Shown: positions 13,401 through 26,900 of the stretch, in pieces
Position numbering within the stretch: the stretch's first letter is position 1
Layout: the number at the start of each line of letters is the position of its first letter
Made by a program: the position numbers and the translations under genes
NCBI RefSeq assembly: GCF_004799145.2
Contig: NW_021636095.1
Location: 248,001 to 312,000 of the forward strand
Reading direction: 5' to 3'
DNA: 64,000 nucleotides
Source of the DNA: Neltuma alba
Lineage: Eukaryota > Streptophyta > Magnoliopsida > Fabales > Fabaceae
Notes under the pieces: model-generated
Told to the model about the DNA's origin: nothing
The model's database searches: none
Seen by the model: only the letters and a program-made list of their open reading frames with translations

Positions 13401-13606
13401 TGTTTATAGATTTAGTTATGATTTTTCGAAGTTGGGTTTGTAATATAAAATTTGAATAGTGAATAGTAACCTGAGTAATTATGTTGAAATTTTAAATCCA
13501 CAGGTTTGTGTCGTGATCCGCTTAAACCATAACACTTATAAATACGTACTCTGAGGGGTATAAGTAATGATATTTTGAACTGTTGTAGCCCCTTGCTATC
13601 GTCACA
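10472..13606 (+). mobile_element. Probable solo LTR of a Ty3/gypsy retrotransposon
   Basis: The left end is TGTCACATCCCGAATTTTAG, a typical plant gypsy LTR start. A TATA box (TATAAATGCCCC, about 11804) is followed by a likely leader, a possible splice donor (AAG/GTATGT near 11946), and ACAAGGTAGC near 12507. A cytosine-rich motif near 12770 (TCTCCCGAATCTCACCCCTC) recurs on the minus strand in the solo LTR at 48783-51943, which has almost the same length. The right end is placed at CGTCACA by comparison with the end of the LTR at 61146-63505. The flanks AATTG and AATCA match only in part, so that boundary is uncertain. No gag or pol follows, hence solo. Confidence 0.55.
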
Positions 13607-14931
13607 AATCAATTCACCATGGTGAACCCAAAAGAAGACAGATTCTACCAACCCTAGGAGAACCCTAGACTCTCACACACAGTTCTTACTTGTTTTTTTA
13701 TATCATCATTTTCAAAATTATAATATTGATTATCTTTATAACATCTTTCTAAATGATTCCCTTATTCTCTTCCTAGAGCTTTTGCCAATTTACAAAGAAA
13801 TTGGGAAAATTAACTAACCAAGTACCACTTAAATATCATGCTGGCTCTTCCAATAGGCTGGTCAGCTCTCTCATTCCACTAGACTACAATGTGATGCCCT
13901 TTTGACAAGAGATATACCTATTGAGGGACATTCTACTCACATTTCACATCTTAGTACACAAATTTCTTCATACGACGGACTCAATCACAAAACTTGAACC
14001 TGCCCTTTGATGACAAATAGTTTAATAATGATAAATATATAGCACATACATTAATAATAAATGTACAGGATTTGCATAGATATTAACCATTTAGTATCTA
14101 AATGAATGGAAGATTGTTTGTAGGATGAATTGAAATAATCACACTATAAATTATGACAATGGCCTCCACATAAAAATAAAAAAAAACATTTAATGTACTA
14201 GCTCAAGCTTAAAAAAAGAGTGGAGATATAATATATATTATAATTAATGATTTAGCCATTATAATGCAACTTGCATATTTTTGTTCTCACTCATTATAAT
14301 TACCAACCTCTCATTGTGGCCGCCATATATATGATGACTTTTTCTCCTCAATCTATAAGTGTGCTAGAAATTATGAAAAGAAAAATAGATTAAAAAATTT
14401 CATATTTGGCCACCAAAACTTGGTTCGAATTAAGTAATTTATGGTTTTACCAAAAGTATAGAAGTACAAAAAGCACAAGGAATGGAAATGGAAGCACTTT
14501 GTGTCTGCCACTTAAGTTGCAACTACATATTTTCATGTCCACCACATTTTTTAAATGCTGCCGTACCCCACTTTAACATTTCTTTTAAACAAAACTACAT
14601 GTAGTACCTAAAACCAGAAGTAAAATTTAACAAAGAGAGGCTGAAATTAAAAATTAAAAAGATTTATAATACTTTATTAAAGTTTACATAAATTTTAAGA
14701 GCTAAAAGAAATTTGCGGGTCATCCACGGGCCCCCCTTTGTCACCTTTGCCGACAAATTTTAAGTTTAGTCTCAATTAGAAGGAAATTGTCATATACTCT
14801 CATTGATTTTTTTCATAAGAGAAAATAAAAAGTGGAGTTAGTTAGATTAATAAATATGTTTAAAATACAATTTTATTTCTAAAAATGTTCTCATTTAATA
14901 ATTAGTTGGTGAATTTTAATAATTTATCTCA
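13607..14931. other. Intergenic DNA, no feature seen
   Basis: This is AT-rich sequence with no credible ORF, RNA gene or complete repeat that I can recognise. Confidence 0.5.
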
Positions 14932-14940
14932 TATTCTCAT

Positions 14941-15377
14941 GGGAAAATGACAAATAAAAACCCCCAACATGTGAAATTGCGATTTGAGACCCTCAATTTG
15001 GAAAGTAGCAAATAAAGACCCAATCTCATATTGTAAATATGAAATTTTAGTGAAATGTTTAAAATGCTCTCAGCTAAGTTGTGATTTGATTTACTGAAGT
15101 TGTCATTCGTTAAAGTTAACTTGACATTTCTCATAATCAACTTGTCATTTGGCATACCCTCAGCTAAATTGTGATTTGGTCTACTAAAATTGTCATTCGC
15201 TAAAATGAACTTTTCATTTTCTATTGTCAACTTGTCACTTGGCCGAGGGGCATTTTAGATATTTCATTAAAATTTCATATTTACAATATGAGATCGGGTC
15301 TTTATTTGTCATTTTCTAAATTAAGAGTCCCAAATTATAATTTAATTTATTGGGGGGTCTTTATTTGCTATTTTTCC
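14941..15377. mobile_element. MULE-type MITE with 9-bp target duplication
   Basis: The element is 437 bp with long terminal inverted repeats of over 120 bp. The left end begins GGGAAAATGACAAATAAA and the right end, reversed, begins GGAAAAATAGCAAATAAA. The exact 9-bp direct repeat TATTCTCAT flanks it at 14932-14940 and 15378-15386. Long inverted repeats with a 9-bp duplication fit Mutator-like non-autonomous elements. There is no coding capacity. Confidence 0.85.
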
Positions 15378-15386
15378 TATTCTCAT

Positions 15387-15866
15387 TTATAAATACTCAT
15401 TTTTAATGATGGTATTAACAAAATTTAATAAATACTCTTGATAAGAAGTTATTGTTTCCGGGTTATTGTTTCTAATAAATAGGACCAAGAGACCAACAAG
15501 CGATGGTTCTAGAAAAATGGATTTGGGCCATTTAAACACAAGATCTCAAATTGGAGTCTATGTAAATGTTAAAAATGTCTTTAAAAGAATTACTTCTAAT
15601 TAGAGCTAACAATTTTCGAAATTAACTCATTTAGATAGTCATACCCAAAAAGAGAGACAAAGAGAACCCCAAAAAAATTCTCTTATATATATATATATAT
15701 AATAAGTTTTTCCATATTTAAAGTCAGCTTTTGAGAATTCTTTAGTATCCAATCTGACACTAGTTCTTCAGATGATCAATCTAAAAGTCCAAACACCTCA
15801 ATGGCAAATCTGTAATTAATGCATATACGGAGTGCATTTCCATATCGCAACTATCCTGTCTTCGTG
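15387..15866. other. Upstream region of CCD7
   Basis: Non-coding AT-rich DNA containing a short (TA)n run near 15684. It probably holds upstream control sequences of CCD7, but I recognise no specific site apart from the TATA box listed separately. Confidence 0.45.
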
Positions 15867-15876
15867 TATTTATAGG
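15867..15876 (+). promoter_or_regulatory. Probable TATA box of CCD7
   Basis: TATTTATAGG lies 81 bp before the chosen ATG (15948). Transcription would then start near 15900, giving a 5' leader of about 50 bases. This also argues against an upstream start, because in the CCD7 frame the codons before 15948 contain no ATG. Confidence 0.5.
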
Positions 15877-15947
15877 CGGACTTGTTGCCACCCTCATGTG
15901 GCCAACTGAACACACAGACACACGAAGCTCTTCACTCTCTTCCAAAA

Positions 15948-18900
15948 ATGCAAGCCAAACCAGTCACATTCCCTCCTCCTCCTCCTCCTTCTCTAATTCC
16001 CTCCACAAAATCACCTCCGGCGAACCAACCTCCATTATCTCCGGCCACCACCGTGCCCAGAGCAATATCAATAACTACGCCAGATACTCGAGTTTCAATC
16101 CCGATGCCGGTGCCGGTGCCAGTGCCGGTGCCTCCAACCATAGAGCTTGATGATTCTATAGCAGCCTTTTGGGATTACCAATTCTTATTTGTTTCCCAAC
16201 GCCAAGAGACGACGCAACCGGTAACTCTACGCGCAGTAGACGGGGCGATACCGGCCGACTTCCCGTCGGGAACGTATTATTTGACCGGACCGGGGCTTTT
16301 CTCCGACGACCACGGCTCGACGGTGCATCCGTTAGACGGTCATGGATACTTGAGAGCGTTCAGCATCGATAATGCGAGTAAGAAAGTGAAATATATGGCC
16401 AAGTACGTGAAAACGGAGGCTCAGGTGGAGGAGCATGATCCCAAGACTGACACGTGGCGGTTTACTCATAGGGGCCCATTTTCCGTGTTGAAAGGTGGGA
16501 GGAAGGTTGGGAATACTAAGGTTATGAAGAATGTGGCTAATACTAGCGTTCTCAGGTGGGGAGACAAACTACTGTGTTTCTGGGAAGGCGGGGATCCTTA
16601 TGAGATCGAATCTGGTACGTTGGATACTGTCGGACGGTTCAACATGATGGACGGCTATGATTCGAAGCCGGCTAAGAACAACCTCGATGGCGATGCATGG
16701 GAACTCGCCGCCGGCCTCTTGAAGCCTATTTTGTATGGTACGTCATCTTCCAATTACTCTCACATTGTTTTGGACAAAAACGTGATTTTCAAACGTAAAA
16801 CCTATTTTACATATAATTATATTATTCATAAATTATAAATAGTAGAATTTATGTTAAGCTCTTTGCACGGCAATTGCTTATACTAATAACTAATATTTTT
16901 CTATGTAACGTATAAGATAGATAATAATTAAAAGCGTTTGAAAAGCATACTACTTTTCTATCGTTTAAATGTTGTTGAAATGACTAAAAAATTAAAAAAG
17001 TTACATGGAAACTAATGAAAATATGTGAACAGAAATTAAAAATATATTGCATAGAGAGTACGGCGAACACAGCTGCACTATATTATACTACCTCCGATCC
17101 TAAATATAAGAACTAATTAACTAATTTAAGTAGATTAAAAAAATAAGTTAAGTTAGTTATTTGTAATAAATAGGTGTTGTCTTTCCTAAAATATCCTTAT
17201 TAATCAAGTATATTAGCTAAAACTATCATTATTAGAAGGATTATCTTAAAAAAAATAGATAAATATGAAAGACAAAATGGATTAGAGTCTTATATTTAGG
17301 ACCAAAATAAAAGTCAAATGAGGTCTTATATTAAAGACCAGAGGTAATATATAATATACAAATAGTATGGTTGCATATTTTATTATTTTATAATAGTTGG
17401 ATGTAGCTTCCATATGTTGCGCAAAATTTAAAAAAAAAAAAAAGAAGAAGAAGCTGTAAGTGATTAAAGTGACGATATATATTAATGTTAATGATAATGA
17501 TGATTAAGTGGGAGTGAGTCTTAGTGTTTGTGTCAAATATTTTTTTTCTTTCAAGTGAGGTCTGTGTCAACTGAAGCATAAGCAAGTCAAAATTATTAAA
17601 TGCGCAAAAGATCATGGAAAAGTTACAAAAGTCAAGAGGATACACGCTGCCTTTTCCCATTCTTGATCTGTATCTTCTATACTATATAAAAATAAAATAA
17701 AAAATTTCTAAAGCAATAAAGTATAGCTAAAAATTTGTACTTCATCCTGTAAAAAGATTAAAAATAACAAAATCAAGATAAATTGATTTTATTTCATTAT
17801 TTTACGAAGATATTATCTTCTTTAATCATTCGTTTAGTAATAAACTAGATTAATTGTGGGCTCTATGCTCACACAAAGTTTATAAAATGTAAGAAGAGTG
17901 TCACTTCCTATCTATAGATTTGAATCATATCAAATCATTTGATATTATATATCGATATATTGCTACTCACATAATATAGTTTAGGATATAGTTATGATTT
18001 CAAATTGTATCCAATTGCTTTTTTCCAAAGGAATGTAAGTTTTTTGACATTACTATCTATCAACAGTAATTAGTTATATAATTTTTATTAGTTTTTTTTC
18101 CAATTGCCGGTTGTAATGTTATAGTTAATTACTTGGACATAGAATATGTATTTCCTAAGTATGTTTTTCTAAAAAAGACTAGATTAAATTATGGAAGTAG
18201 AAACAAGCAAGCTACTCTCTGTGCATATGGAAGACTTTGAATTGCATCAAACATTAACAATTTTTTTATGCATAGTGCGCAAAAATTGACTTTTTTAATT
18301 TTTCAAAATAAGGTCTCTTTTTATAATTGTTGATTTTGAAAGAGTATATATATGCAATTTAATATTCCTGTCACTTTGATTATTATAAATACAATGTATA
18401 ATAGAGAGATGGGTGGCCAAATTGTGATAATGATGTTAAACGATGAGAAAATAATAAAAATTTAGCAAAAGGAGCATAGTTTGATGTGAGTGCGAGTTGC
18501 TAGTTGGATTTTGGGCATGTAGTACACAGACAGATACGTGGTTTCCTTGTAATCATTAGACAAAACAAATATTATATACATAAAGTATGCAATAATATGG
18601 TGCATATTTTAATATTCAGAAATACACACACACACATGATGGGTTATTTAATAACCAACTTTTTATATTGGATGATCAAAGCATGGTGTCACAAACCATT
18701 ATTATTGTCCCCTAGTTTTTGTTTCTTTTGGACAACAAAACCCTGTTGACAATTTTGGCATTATTTGGCAATTTACACTTTTCCTTGTGTTTGTGCATTA
18801 GAAATATGGGGTGCCCTCCAGTGCTTTCTAATGAAAGATGATGTAAATTGTGTCTAGAGATGAAATAATTTCTTGCTTTGAAAGTGAGAGAAGATGATGT

Positions 18901-21900
18901 TTTTTTGAATATGGAAAATCTTTAATCTGTATTTTTTTTCTTAATAGATAGAGTGGTTCATAAGTATTTATATATAAAAAATCTAGATTAGTCATAATCA
19001 TATAATACTATTTTCACTCTTAAATATAAAAGTTAGTTTATTAAAACCAATTTAGGGCAGCCAGTCATACTTAGTGAACCTATAAATCAATTTCAAGGTC
19101 CTTCTAATCAATAGTTTTGGATGGGTTAATTAGGTTGAATTTTTCGGATCTTAAAATGACATCGTTTTGAGTTTAAGGAAAAATTTTTTGTCAATCATAC
19201 TTGTATTTTGGTATTTCTATTTTGTTGAATTATGTGTGATTTATACCTAAATGTTCTATTTACTTATTGGTTAATGACCTATTTATTTTGATATTATCAG
19301 TTTAAGGTTATAAATAAATATTTTTATATATTTTAATTAAATTATATTATTTTAATATAAACCTCGATTCAATTACAGTTGAACTACTTATCAGTTTTAT
19401 TTAAATGATTTATGAATTTTTAAAAAAATTATCAATAAAAAATAAAAAAGAAAAAGCTCTGAATTGTTGGTATTAAATTAAACAATCTAAATCTAGCTTG
19501 CAGAATAAAGCATTATTATGCTGCCGCTTCAAAACATCATAAAATCCAAGCAGATATTGGTATTAACGTTAATAGTTAACATCAAAGCAAATTATTGTAC
19601 TACAAGAAACCATGTATATGATTTAATTTTATTCATTTTTTTCTGGGGCGTGTCATAATTTAATAAAAATTTAACTTAGTAATTAATCATAGTAGTATTA
19701 ATTAATGAGCGCATATTCTATATCACAGGAGTGTTTAAGATGCCCCCGAGGAGGCTTTTGTCGCATTATAAGGTGGATCAGAGCAGGAACAGGCTGCTTA
19801 CGGTGTCATGCAACGCAGAGGATATGCTTCTCCCACGAAGCAATTTCACATTTAGCGGTAAGTATGTAGGAATTACCATATATAATTTCCATGTTACTAT
19901 TTATTTATTAAATTAGTTTTTTTAATTAATTAGAATTAATTAATAAATTATGGTGATTTGGAATGTTGCTGTAGAATACGATTCGGAGTTCAAGTTAGTA
20001 CAGAAACAAGAGTTCAAGATTCCAGACCAGTTGATGATCCACGATTGGGCCTTCACCGACTCCCACTATATTATATTTGCCAATCGCATCAAACTCGATG
20101 TGCTAGGTCCGTAATTCCCACATCATTTCTTATTTCAATTTTATCAGCAACAAACAAAAAGCGATAATTATGATAAACTAAGGTTTAAATTTTCAATAAG
20201 AGGTATCTATATTTTTTTATTACATCACAGTATCTTGAATGTGATCGCCTCTAATAATAAGATACCCATGCGTAACCAAAAAAAAAAGTTTTCAAAATCT
20301 ACATTTAGTAGAAATAACTTAATAATATTAAATTAAAATTTTGGTAATATATCATCCAACATTATATTATTTTTTAATTATAATTAAAATTTATATCATT
20401 ATATTATTATTATTTTAATAATGTTATATTATTTTTTTAATTATGTCATTCAATATTATATTATTATTATTTTTATCTCACATCCTAATTTTATTATTTA
20501 GGCTGCATTTAGTGTGTCGATGCTATTTTTCAGGTGTGTTTAGTACTTTAATTTTATTTATCGTAAGGATAACACTACCGTTGCTAAGTGTAGTCAGGAC
20601 AGCATCAATCAAAGCATTACTGTAGGTAGTATAGGTAATATCGACTAGAGCAACTTTAGCAGTAGATGGGATGTTTTTTCTCCCATGGAGTGTAAGAATA
20701 AGACGTACAGCACCAATATGGAGATGGGTATAACCTTGGGAATATAGAAAGCAGTTTTGGGTCGATCTTCTGGGTGGATACCCAATTGCCAAAATCCTGC
20801 TTTGAGGTCAAACTTGGAAAAGATTTTTGCATCTCTAAGATAAACTGTAAGTGAACTGGGCTTTGGTAAAGGGAATTTGTCAGCTTGAAGAAAAATATTA
20901 AGAGGCTTATGGTATATCTAGCATCTTAAACCATAAATAAGATTAGAATGTTAGATGTAATTGAGAAATAAAATTTGGAATTGATGGATTTACCATAAAT
21001 AAGATTAAGATATTAGATACTACCAACAACTAATATTAGGATATTGAATGTTAATTTACTCTTTTTTTTTGGGCAAAAGGGACAAAATGATATTAAAATT
21101 AAAGAAAATTATAACGTCTCAAATAATAAAGACCTACAAGATTCATAAGAAAATTTAAAAACAAAAGAGGAGGAACTACTCTAGTATTACTCTATTTATT
21201 TATATGGTGAAGTAATTGGAAAATGGATGGATTTGGGCAGGCTCAATGGGAGCAGTGTGTGGAGTATCGCCAATGATATCAGCACTGACAGTGAACCCAA
21301 GTCACCCCACATCGCCTATTTATTTGCTGCCTCGCTTCCCCAATTCTTCTTCCACTAGAGACTGGACCCTTCCCATTCATGCCCCTTCTCAACTCTGGCT
21401 CCTCCACGTGGCCAACGCCTTTCAGGTCATTTCCGGTGATTCTGAGGGCACTTTCGACATTCAGATCCAAGCCGCCGCCTGCTCTTACCGATGGTTCAAT
21501 TTCCGAAACCTTTTCGGTAATGTCGTTGTTATGCCTGCTCCTCAAACGACAGACTCTGTGTCGTTTAGCGAAACTGAAGATATATTTTTTAAAAAAATAA
21601 AATTTTATTTTAACAATAAAAAGCTGTTTTTGTTATTTGTATCAGGATACAATTGGCAACGACAGAAGCTTGACCCTTCGATTATGAATGTGAAAGATGG
21701 CGAAAACGAGTTACCTCATCTCGTTCAGGTACTTCCCGTTTATGGGCCAGCCCCCTTTTCATATTTGGGCCCACTAGAGTATCGTAAGCCCAGTATTGTA
21801 GCATATATGCGAGGAATTTGGATTTCTCCTCCACTTTTATCTCATACTCCATTCGATTTTTTACTTTAATTTTAAATATAAAATTTCAAACTATTTTATT

Positions 21901-23912
21901 TATGTGTTTTCAAATCGTTTCTATTAATTACATATATATAGATTTACATATAACGAGGGGTTGATCACTGTAATAGTTCTGAATGCAAATAATTAAAAAG
22001 AGTGTTTTAAGAAAAATCAACATATATAATTTTCTTTTATAAATAACTAACTTAATTAATTTTTTTAATATTTGTAAATAAAATAAGGTGTTTAAATATC
22101 TTGAAAGTATCCATGAAGAAGCATCCCAGCACTTGCAAGTTTTTTTTTTTTTTGCTCTTTTATATATTGTAAGTTTATTTCCCTAGTAAAAATACCCTAA
22201 CTGTTAACAGTAGCTAAATTTGACTATTAAATTATACAGTTTGACTGATGTATTTAACAGTTAAGTTTAAGAGCGAATAATGGTTTATGGTAGAAATGAT
22301 ACAAAATAAAACTTACAGGACATATAAGTGCCAAAAAAAAATTTCGGGGTATTTAAGTATCTTATCTCTCTGTAAATTAGTTATTTAACTCTTACATTTA
22401 AGCCAAATATACATGAATATGAAATCACTTTTTTTCCTCCTGTTTTTAATGTCAATGTGATTATGGAAATGGTCAAATACAGGTATCAATAAAGCTAGAT
22501 GGGGATGAGAAATGCGAGGAATGCAGCGTGAAGCGGGTGAAAGAGTGGGAAAAGTCGTCAGATTTTCCGGTAATAAATCCAGCATTTTCCGGGAAAAAGA
22601 ACAGATATGTTTATGCAGCAACCACATTAGGAAGTAGGAAAGCACTGCCACATTTCCCATTTGATGCGGTGGTGAAGTTGGATTTATCAAGTGGTTGCGT
22701 CCAAACTTGGTCTGTTGGAAGTCGCAGATTTGTTGGTGAACCCATCTTTGTCCCCAAAACTACTTGTGCTGAAGAAGAAGACGATGGATACCTGCTTGTG
22801 GTAGAGGTAAGCATTTCTTATATGTTAGTTCATAAATTAATTTCTTTCATATAACTACTTCTACTTTTTGTTTTTTGTTTTTGAAAAGATAATATTAGTC
22901 CTTTTATTTTTAAAAGCGCACCTTTTTTTTTTAAAAAAAAGGGAAAATCCCACCTAAAGAACCTGAAGATTTCTAAATTTCAAATGAGAAATTGTTACGA
23001 AAGTGTGTTGTTAGTTGCAAGTGAAACGTAGATCAAAACTTATTAAAGTATAAAAAACAATCATGATTTGAGATTTAGTAATTTTTATTTTTATTTTTTT
23101 TTGGTGAGATTTTCCCTTCAGAAAATTTTCTTCGTAGTGATGAACAAGACGAAAGGCCATGCATCACTACAAATTATATATTATATACAAGGTTAAAGTA
23201 TATATTTAATTCTTTAAATTTATATTAAATTTCAGTTTATTTCTTCGAATTTATAAAATGTATTTTAGTTCATTACTCTTTCTATTGCAAAAATAATGAC
23301 TCAGCAAATTTACATAATGACTCTATAATTAAATACTGAAAAAGTATGCCATAAATTTTAATTATAGTACAATATAATCATTCTTGTGTTTTAAAATTTA
23401 AGTATATTTTGTCAGCATTTAATTGTATAGTCACCATATAAATTTGCTAATTTGGTGGTTTTCATTAAATGAGAGTAACAGTGTTAAGATTAACAGACTA
23501 AAAATACACCATATAAATTCAAGAAATTAAACTGAAACTTGATATAAACTTGGAGGACCAAACGTATACTTTAGTCTATATATTAAATTAAATATCATTT
23601 ATTCTTTTCAGGCCAAATTTACCTAACATGTATTCATATTATATTATTTTTACTACAAAATCGTTTTGCTCTTAGAAACATTTTTGTCGTATTGTTTTTT
23701 GTGGGATATTTTTTCAATTCTGAGTTTTTGCATTTGGTTTGGGTTTATATATTGTGCAGTACGCAGTTGCAATGCAGAGATGTTATCTGGTAATCCTAAA
23801 TCCAAAGAAGATTGGAGCAGGCAATGCGGTTGTGGCCAGACTAGAAATCCCAAAGCATTTGAATTTCCCTCTTGGTTTTCATGGATTTTGGGCCCCTGAG
23901 AATAATTTTTAA
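15948..23912 (+). CDS. CCD7: Carotenoid cleavage dioxygenase 7 (strigolactone biosynthesis)
   Basis: Seven exons join in frame: 15948-16737, 19729-19857, 19975-20106, 21241-21516, 21646-21728, 22483-22806 and 23760-23912, giving 628 residues, close to known CCD7 proteins. All introns are GT..AG; the third has a weak GTCCGT donor. CCD7 is a plastid non-haem iron enzyme that cleaves 9-cis-beta-carotene at the 9',10' bond, supplying CCD8. The Pro/Ser/Thr-rich N-terminus (about residues 1-60) looks like a transit peptide. Diagnostic motifs include AFWDYQFLFVSQR, GTYYLTGPGLFSDDHGSTVH, WEGGDPYEIE and CYLVILNPKKIG. The four expected iron-binding His are H276 (LLSHYKVD), H329 (MIHDWAFTD), H406 (LLHVANAF) and H619 (GFHGFW). 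No stop or frameshift breaks it. CCD7 rather than CCD8 or NCED is the call because the whole run of motifs is CCD7-like. The large first intron (2991 bp) and intron 6 carry MITEs. Confidence 0.93.
17088..17347. mobile_element. Stowaway-like MITE in CCD7 intron 1
   Basis: The left end CTACCTCCGATCCTAAATATAAG pairs with the right end, reversed TTACCTCTGGTCTTTAATATAAG (quoted separately). TA dinucleotides flank both sides (17086-17087, 17348-17349). At 260 bp and with no coding sequence, it fits a Tc1/mariner-type Stowaway family. Confidence 0.7.
23191..23576. mobile_element. MULE-like MITE in CCD7 intron 6
   Basis: The terminal inverted repeats start GGTTAAAGTATATATTT on the left and, reversed, GACTAAAGTATACGTTT on the right. 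The same termini occur in the cleaner element at 31104-31413. The flanks TATATACAA and TATATATTA are similar but not identical, as expected of an older insertion. Confidence 0.65.
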
Positions 23913-26900
23913 TTTCATTTGTTCATATTATAATCTTCATTATTCTTTTATACCTTTTAATAATGCAAGTGTAAATATTCTTGTCATTTGCAATCAATAT
24001 ATTTTTGTATAATATGATGAACTATTCAGCTTAATTATTTCTCAGCAGCTTCTGCATATAATACACAGGATCACAGGCTGAATTTATTACTTAGGACTTG
24101 TCGCTAATCACATTTGAATTAAAACATAGGCTATGTTCTTTTTGGGGAAATACTTGACTAAATAGTGTAAGATTGGGATTTGGGAGCTCAAATAATGATT
24201 ATTAAACAATTACGTATATTTCAAACATACTCTTAATGAACAAATAGTTATGACCAACATTTTTTATGCATAAGGCATAGTATACATATTCCTTTTGATT
24301 CTAAATATGAGAATTAAATAACTAATTTATAAATATTTTAAAAAATTAATTAAATTAATTATTTGTAATAAATATATGTAGGTTTTCTTAAAATATTTTC
24401 TTTAATAAAAACTACTTTCATTAATGAAAATCTTTTTTACAACCAACACAAAACCCCTCAACTAGTTCTCATATTTGTGCGGGAACGAGTAATATAAAAT
24501 ATGAAAATTTTAACAAATCACACCTCTTAACTATTTCTTTTTTGTAGACCTGTGGAATCCACACTTGGACATCTTCTTGCAGGCAATTAATTGTATTTGA
24601 GTAATGAGTACATTTGATTGCACAATAGGGTAAAAACAAAAAAAAAGTTTTCCAGACGCATGTATCTTTTTATTGGAGAGGTAATTATATTTGAGATGTC
24701 ATTTAACACTAAATGTAAGTAAAGTGAAGATTTGAAACTTATTCGTCACGTTTTGGGAGCAGTGCGAATTCCAAAAGGACAAAACTGGGTCTTTTTCGGT
24801 GAGTCATAAGACGTGGGCTTAAGCCCAAATTATAAGGAACCATAACGATGCATTCTTACTTTGGGTTTGTCATTTGGGAAGTCCAATCTCAAAAATTAAT
24901 AATTTAGGTAATTGACAAATTTAAAATGTTTATATATAATTAGATACGGTATTACATGAAAATAATGTAAATTGGGAGAGTTCCAAGCAAAATAATTATA
25001 AAAAAGTCTCAATGACATGTGAGCTGATATCACTTCCTAGTGTTAAGATGCTAAAATAATTTTAATAATTAAATAACAATAGGAAACTAAGGAGGTATTT
25101 GATTTATTGAAAAAATATCTTCTCCATTTTTTTGAAATAATTAGATGTATATACTAAATAGTTTAAAATCTTTTAAAAGATTGAACTTATTTTTTCTGAT
25201 ATTTAATTTAAATCATGCTACATCGTGTAGAAAAGTATTGAAGAAATAAAGAAAATTCGCGGAGAAGAATCATTGAACAAATAAAAAGAAATGACAAGAA
25301 ATCAAGAGAAATCACAATGTTTGTCTAACTATACATTTTAAATTTTTTATTGATTTTTTGAGACCATTTTGTTTATAAATATTTTTTTTATTTGTTTAGT
25401 GAAAACATTAGTTCAGAGAATGAAATTCTGCTGATATATAATTTATTTTCCATCTCTTTGTTTTTTTTCCGGTCAAAATTTTCTACCGCAATAATCTTCA
25501 ATAACTCTAGAATTAAATATTTTGGGTCAATAAACCTCAATTATATGAAATTGGGATTCTATGTGACATGGATTATATGAAATATTTTTTTACGCCTTGA
25601 TATTTTAAATGTTCCACTTGACACCTCATGACTACCTATTAGCATGTATAATGTGTTGGACTGTTGGTTACTGAGACGTTTGTCTCATTCCGTTGCTTTA
25701 ACATTTTTCCAAGAAAAGTCCTTATGAAGGTTTGTCAAGGAAGGCTCGGAGGCCTAAGCTACTCCTTGACTTCCTAGGCTTAGTTTGTGTTGAATTACTA
25801 GTGATTACTTTAGAAAAAAATGAATAATTATGAGAGACAAAGTGGATTGGATTTTCATATTTAGGATCAAATTAAAAGTCAAATTAGTTTTTATATTAAA
25901 TATCTGAAGTAGTATTATATTTAGAATCAGAGGTACTATTGTACTTATCTATATAATACGTCTCGCTTCTTTAATTAAAGAACTGGTGATTATGTTATAA
26001 ATCTAGTGAAAATATATACCACTTGACAAGGGCAAGTGAAAATTTTAGGAAGGCATGAAAAATTGGGGACAATATTTCTCATTCATTTAATACAAAACAT
26101 GGTTTACATTGTATCTATATTTATACTAATATTATGACGTACATTTCCCAAAATTAAAGAATCCTTCATGTATTTGGTACATATGATTTAAGAATGCCCT
26201 TGTAATTAATAACTATTTGGATTCATGAATGTGGAAGAAAAATAAGATATCATTAATGATAGTCATAAGGTTATTTAAATCATTTAATACGCAGCTCTCT
26301 GAACTTTCTTTTATATTAATTACCTCAATATCATTATATATTTTAATTTTCTTTTAAATCATTCAAATAAATGAGATTTATTGTCCTGAATTTATGCATA
26401 AGCATTATATTGCCCAGATGAAATTTAACAATACAGATACATGAATTTGACATTCAGCATACGCAAATTAATTTTACACATAAACATTGAACTTGGACAT
26501 CGGAAAAGAGGATTCGATGTATTAATTTTTAAATATGGCAAAAACAGAAAGCAGCAAACTATAAGAAAAGATATACACCAGAAAACATTTTTTAATAATT
26601 TGATTATATATATGCACATGGTGTAGAAAATTATATTCTTAAAGTCAAGGGGAAAAAAAAAGAAAAATTAGTTTTGGGTTTATTAGGAACTTACGCGAAA
26701 TAACAACTTTTGGAAAGTATAGATTTTCTTTAAGTGTAATTTATCTACTATTAGAAAAAAGGAATAATTTAATTTTCTATTTTCATGTAGACCATTCTTT
26801 TTCACTTGGCATTCCTTCAAATTACTCCTTTCTTTACAAAAAAAAAAAAGAGTTTTTTTCTCTTTGGCAATTACTCATTGTTCCTTGTATTTTTAAAATC

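Noticed and set aside
15882..15947. Upstream extension of the CCD7 reading frame
   Set aside because: The extension contains no ATG in frame (it begins with TTG) and lies too close to the TATA box; the first in-frame ATG is 15948.
15896..16372. Alternative-frame ORFs over CCD7 exon 1 (both strands)
   Set aside because: They are shadows of a well-supported coding exon and their composition reflects Pro/Val codon repeats.
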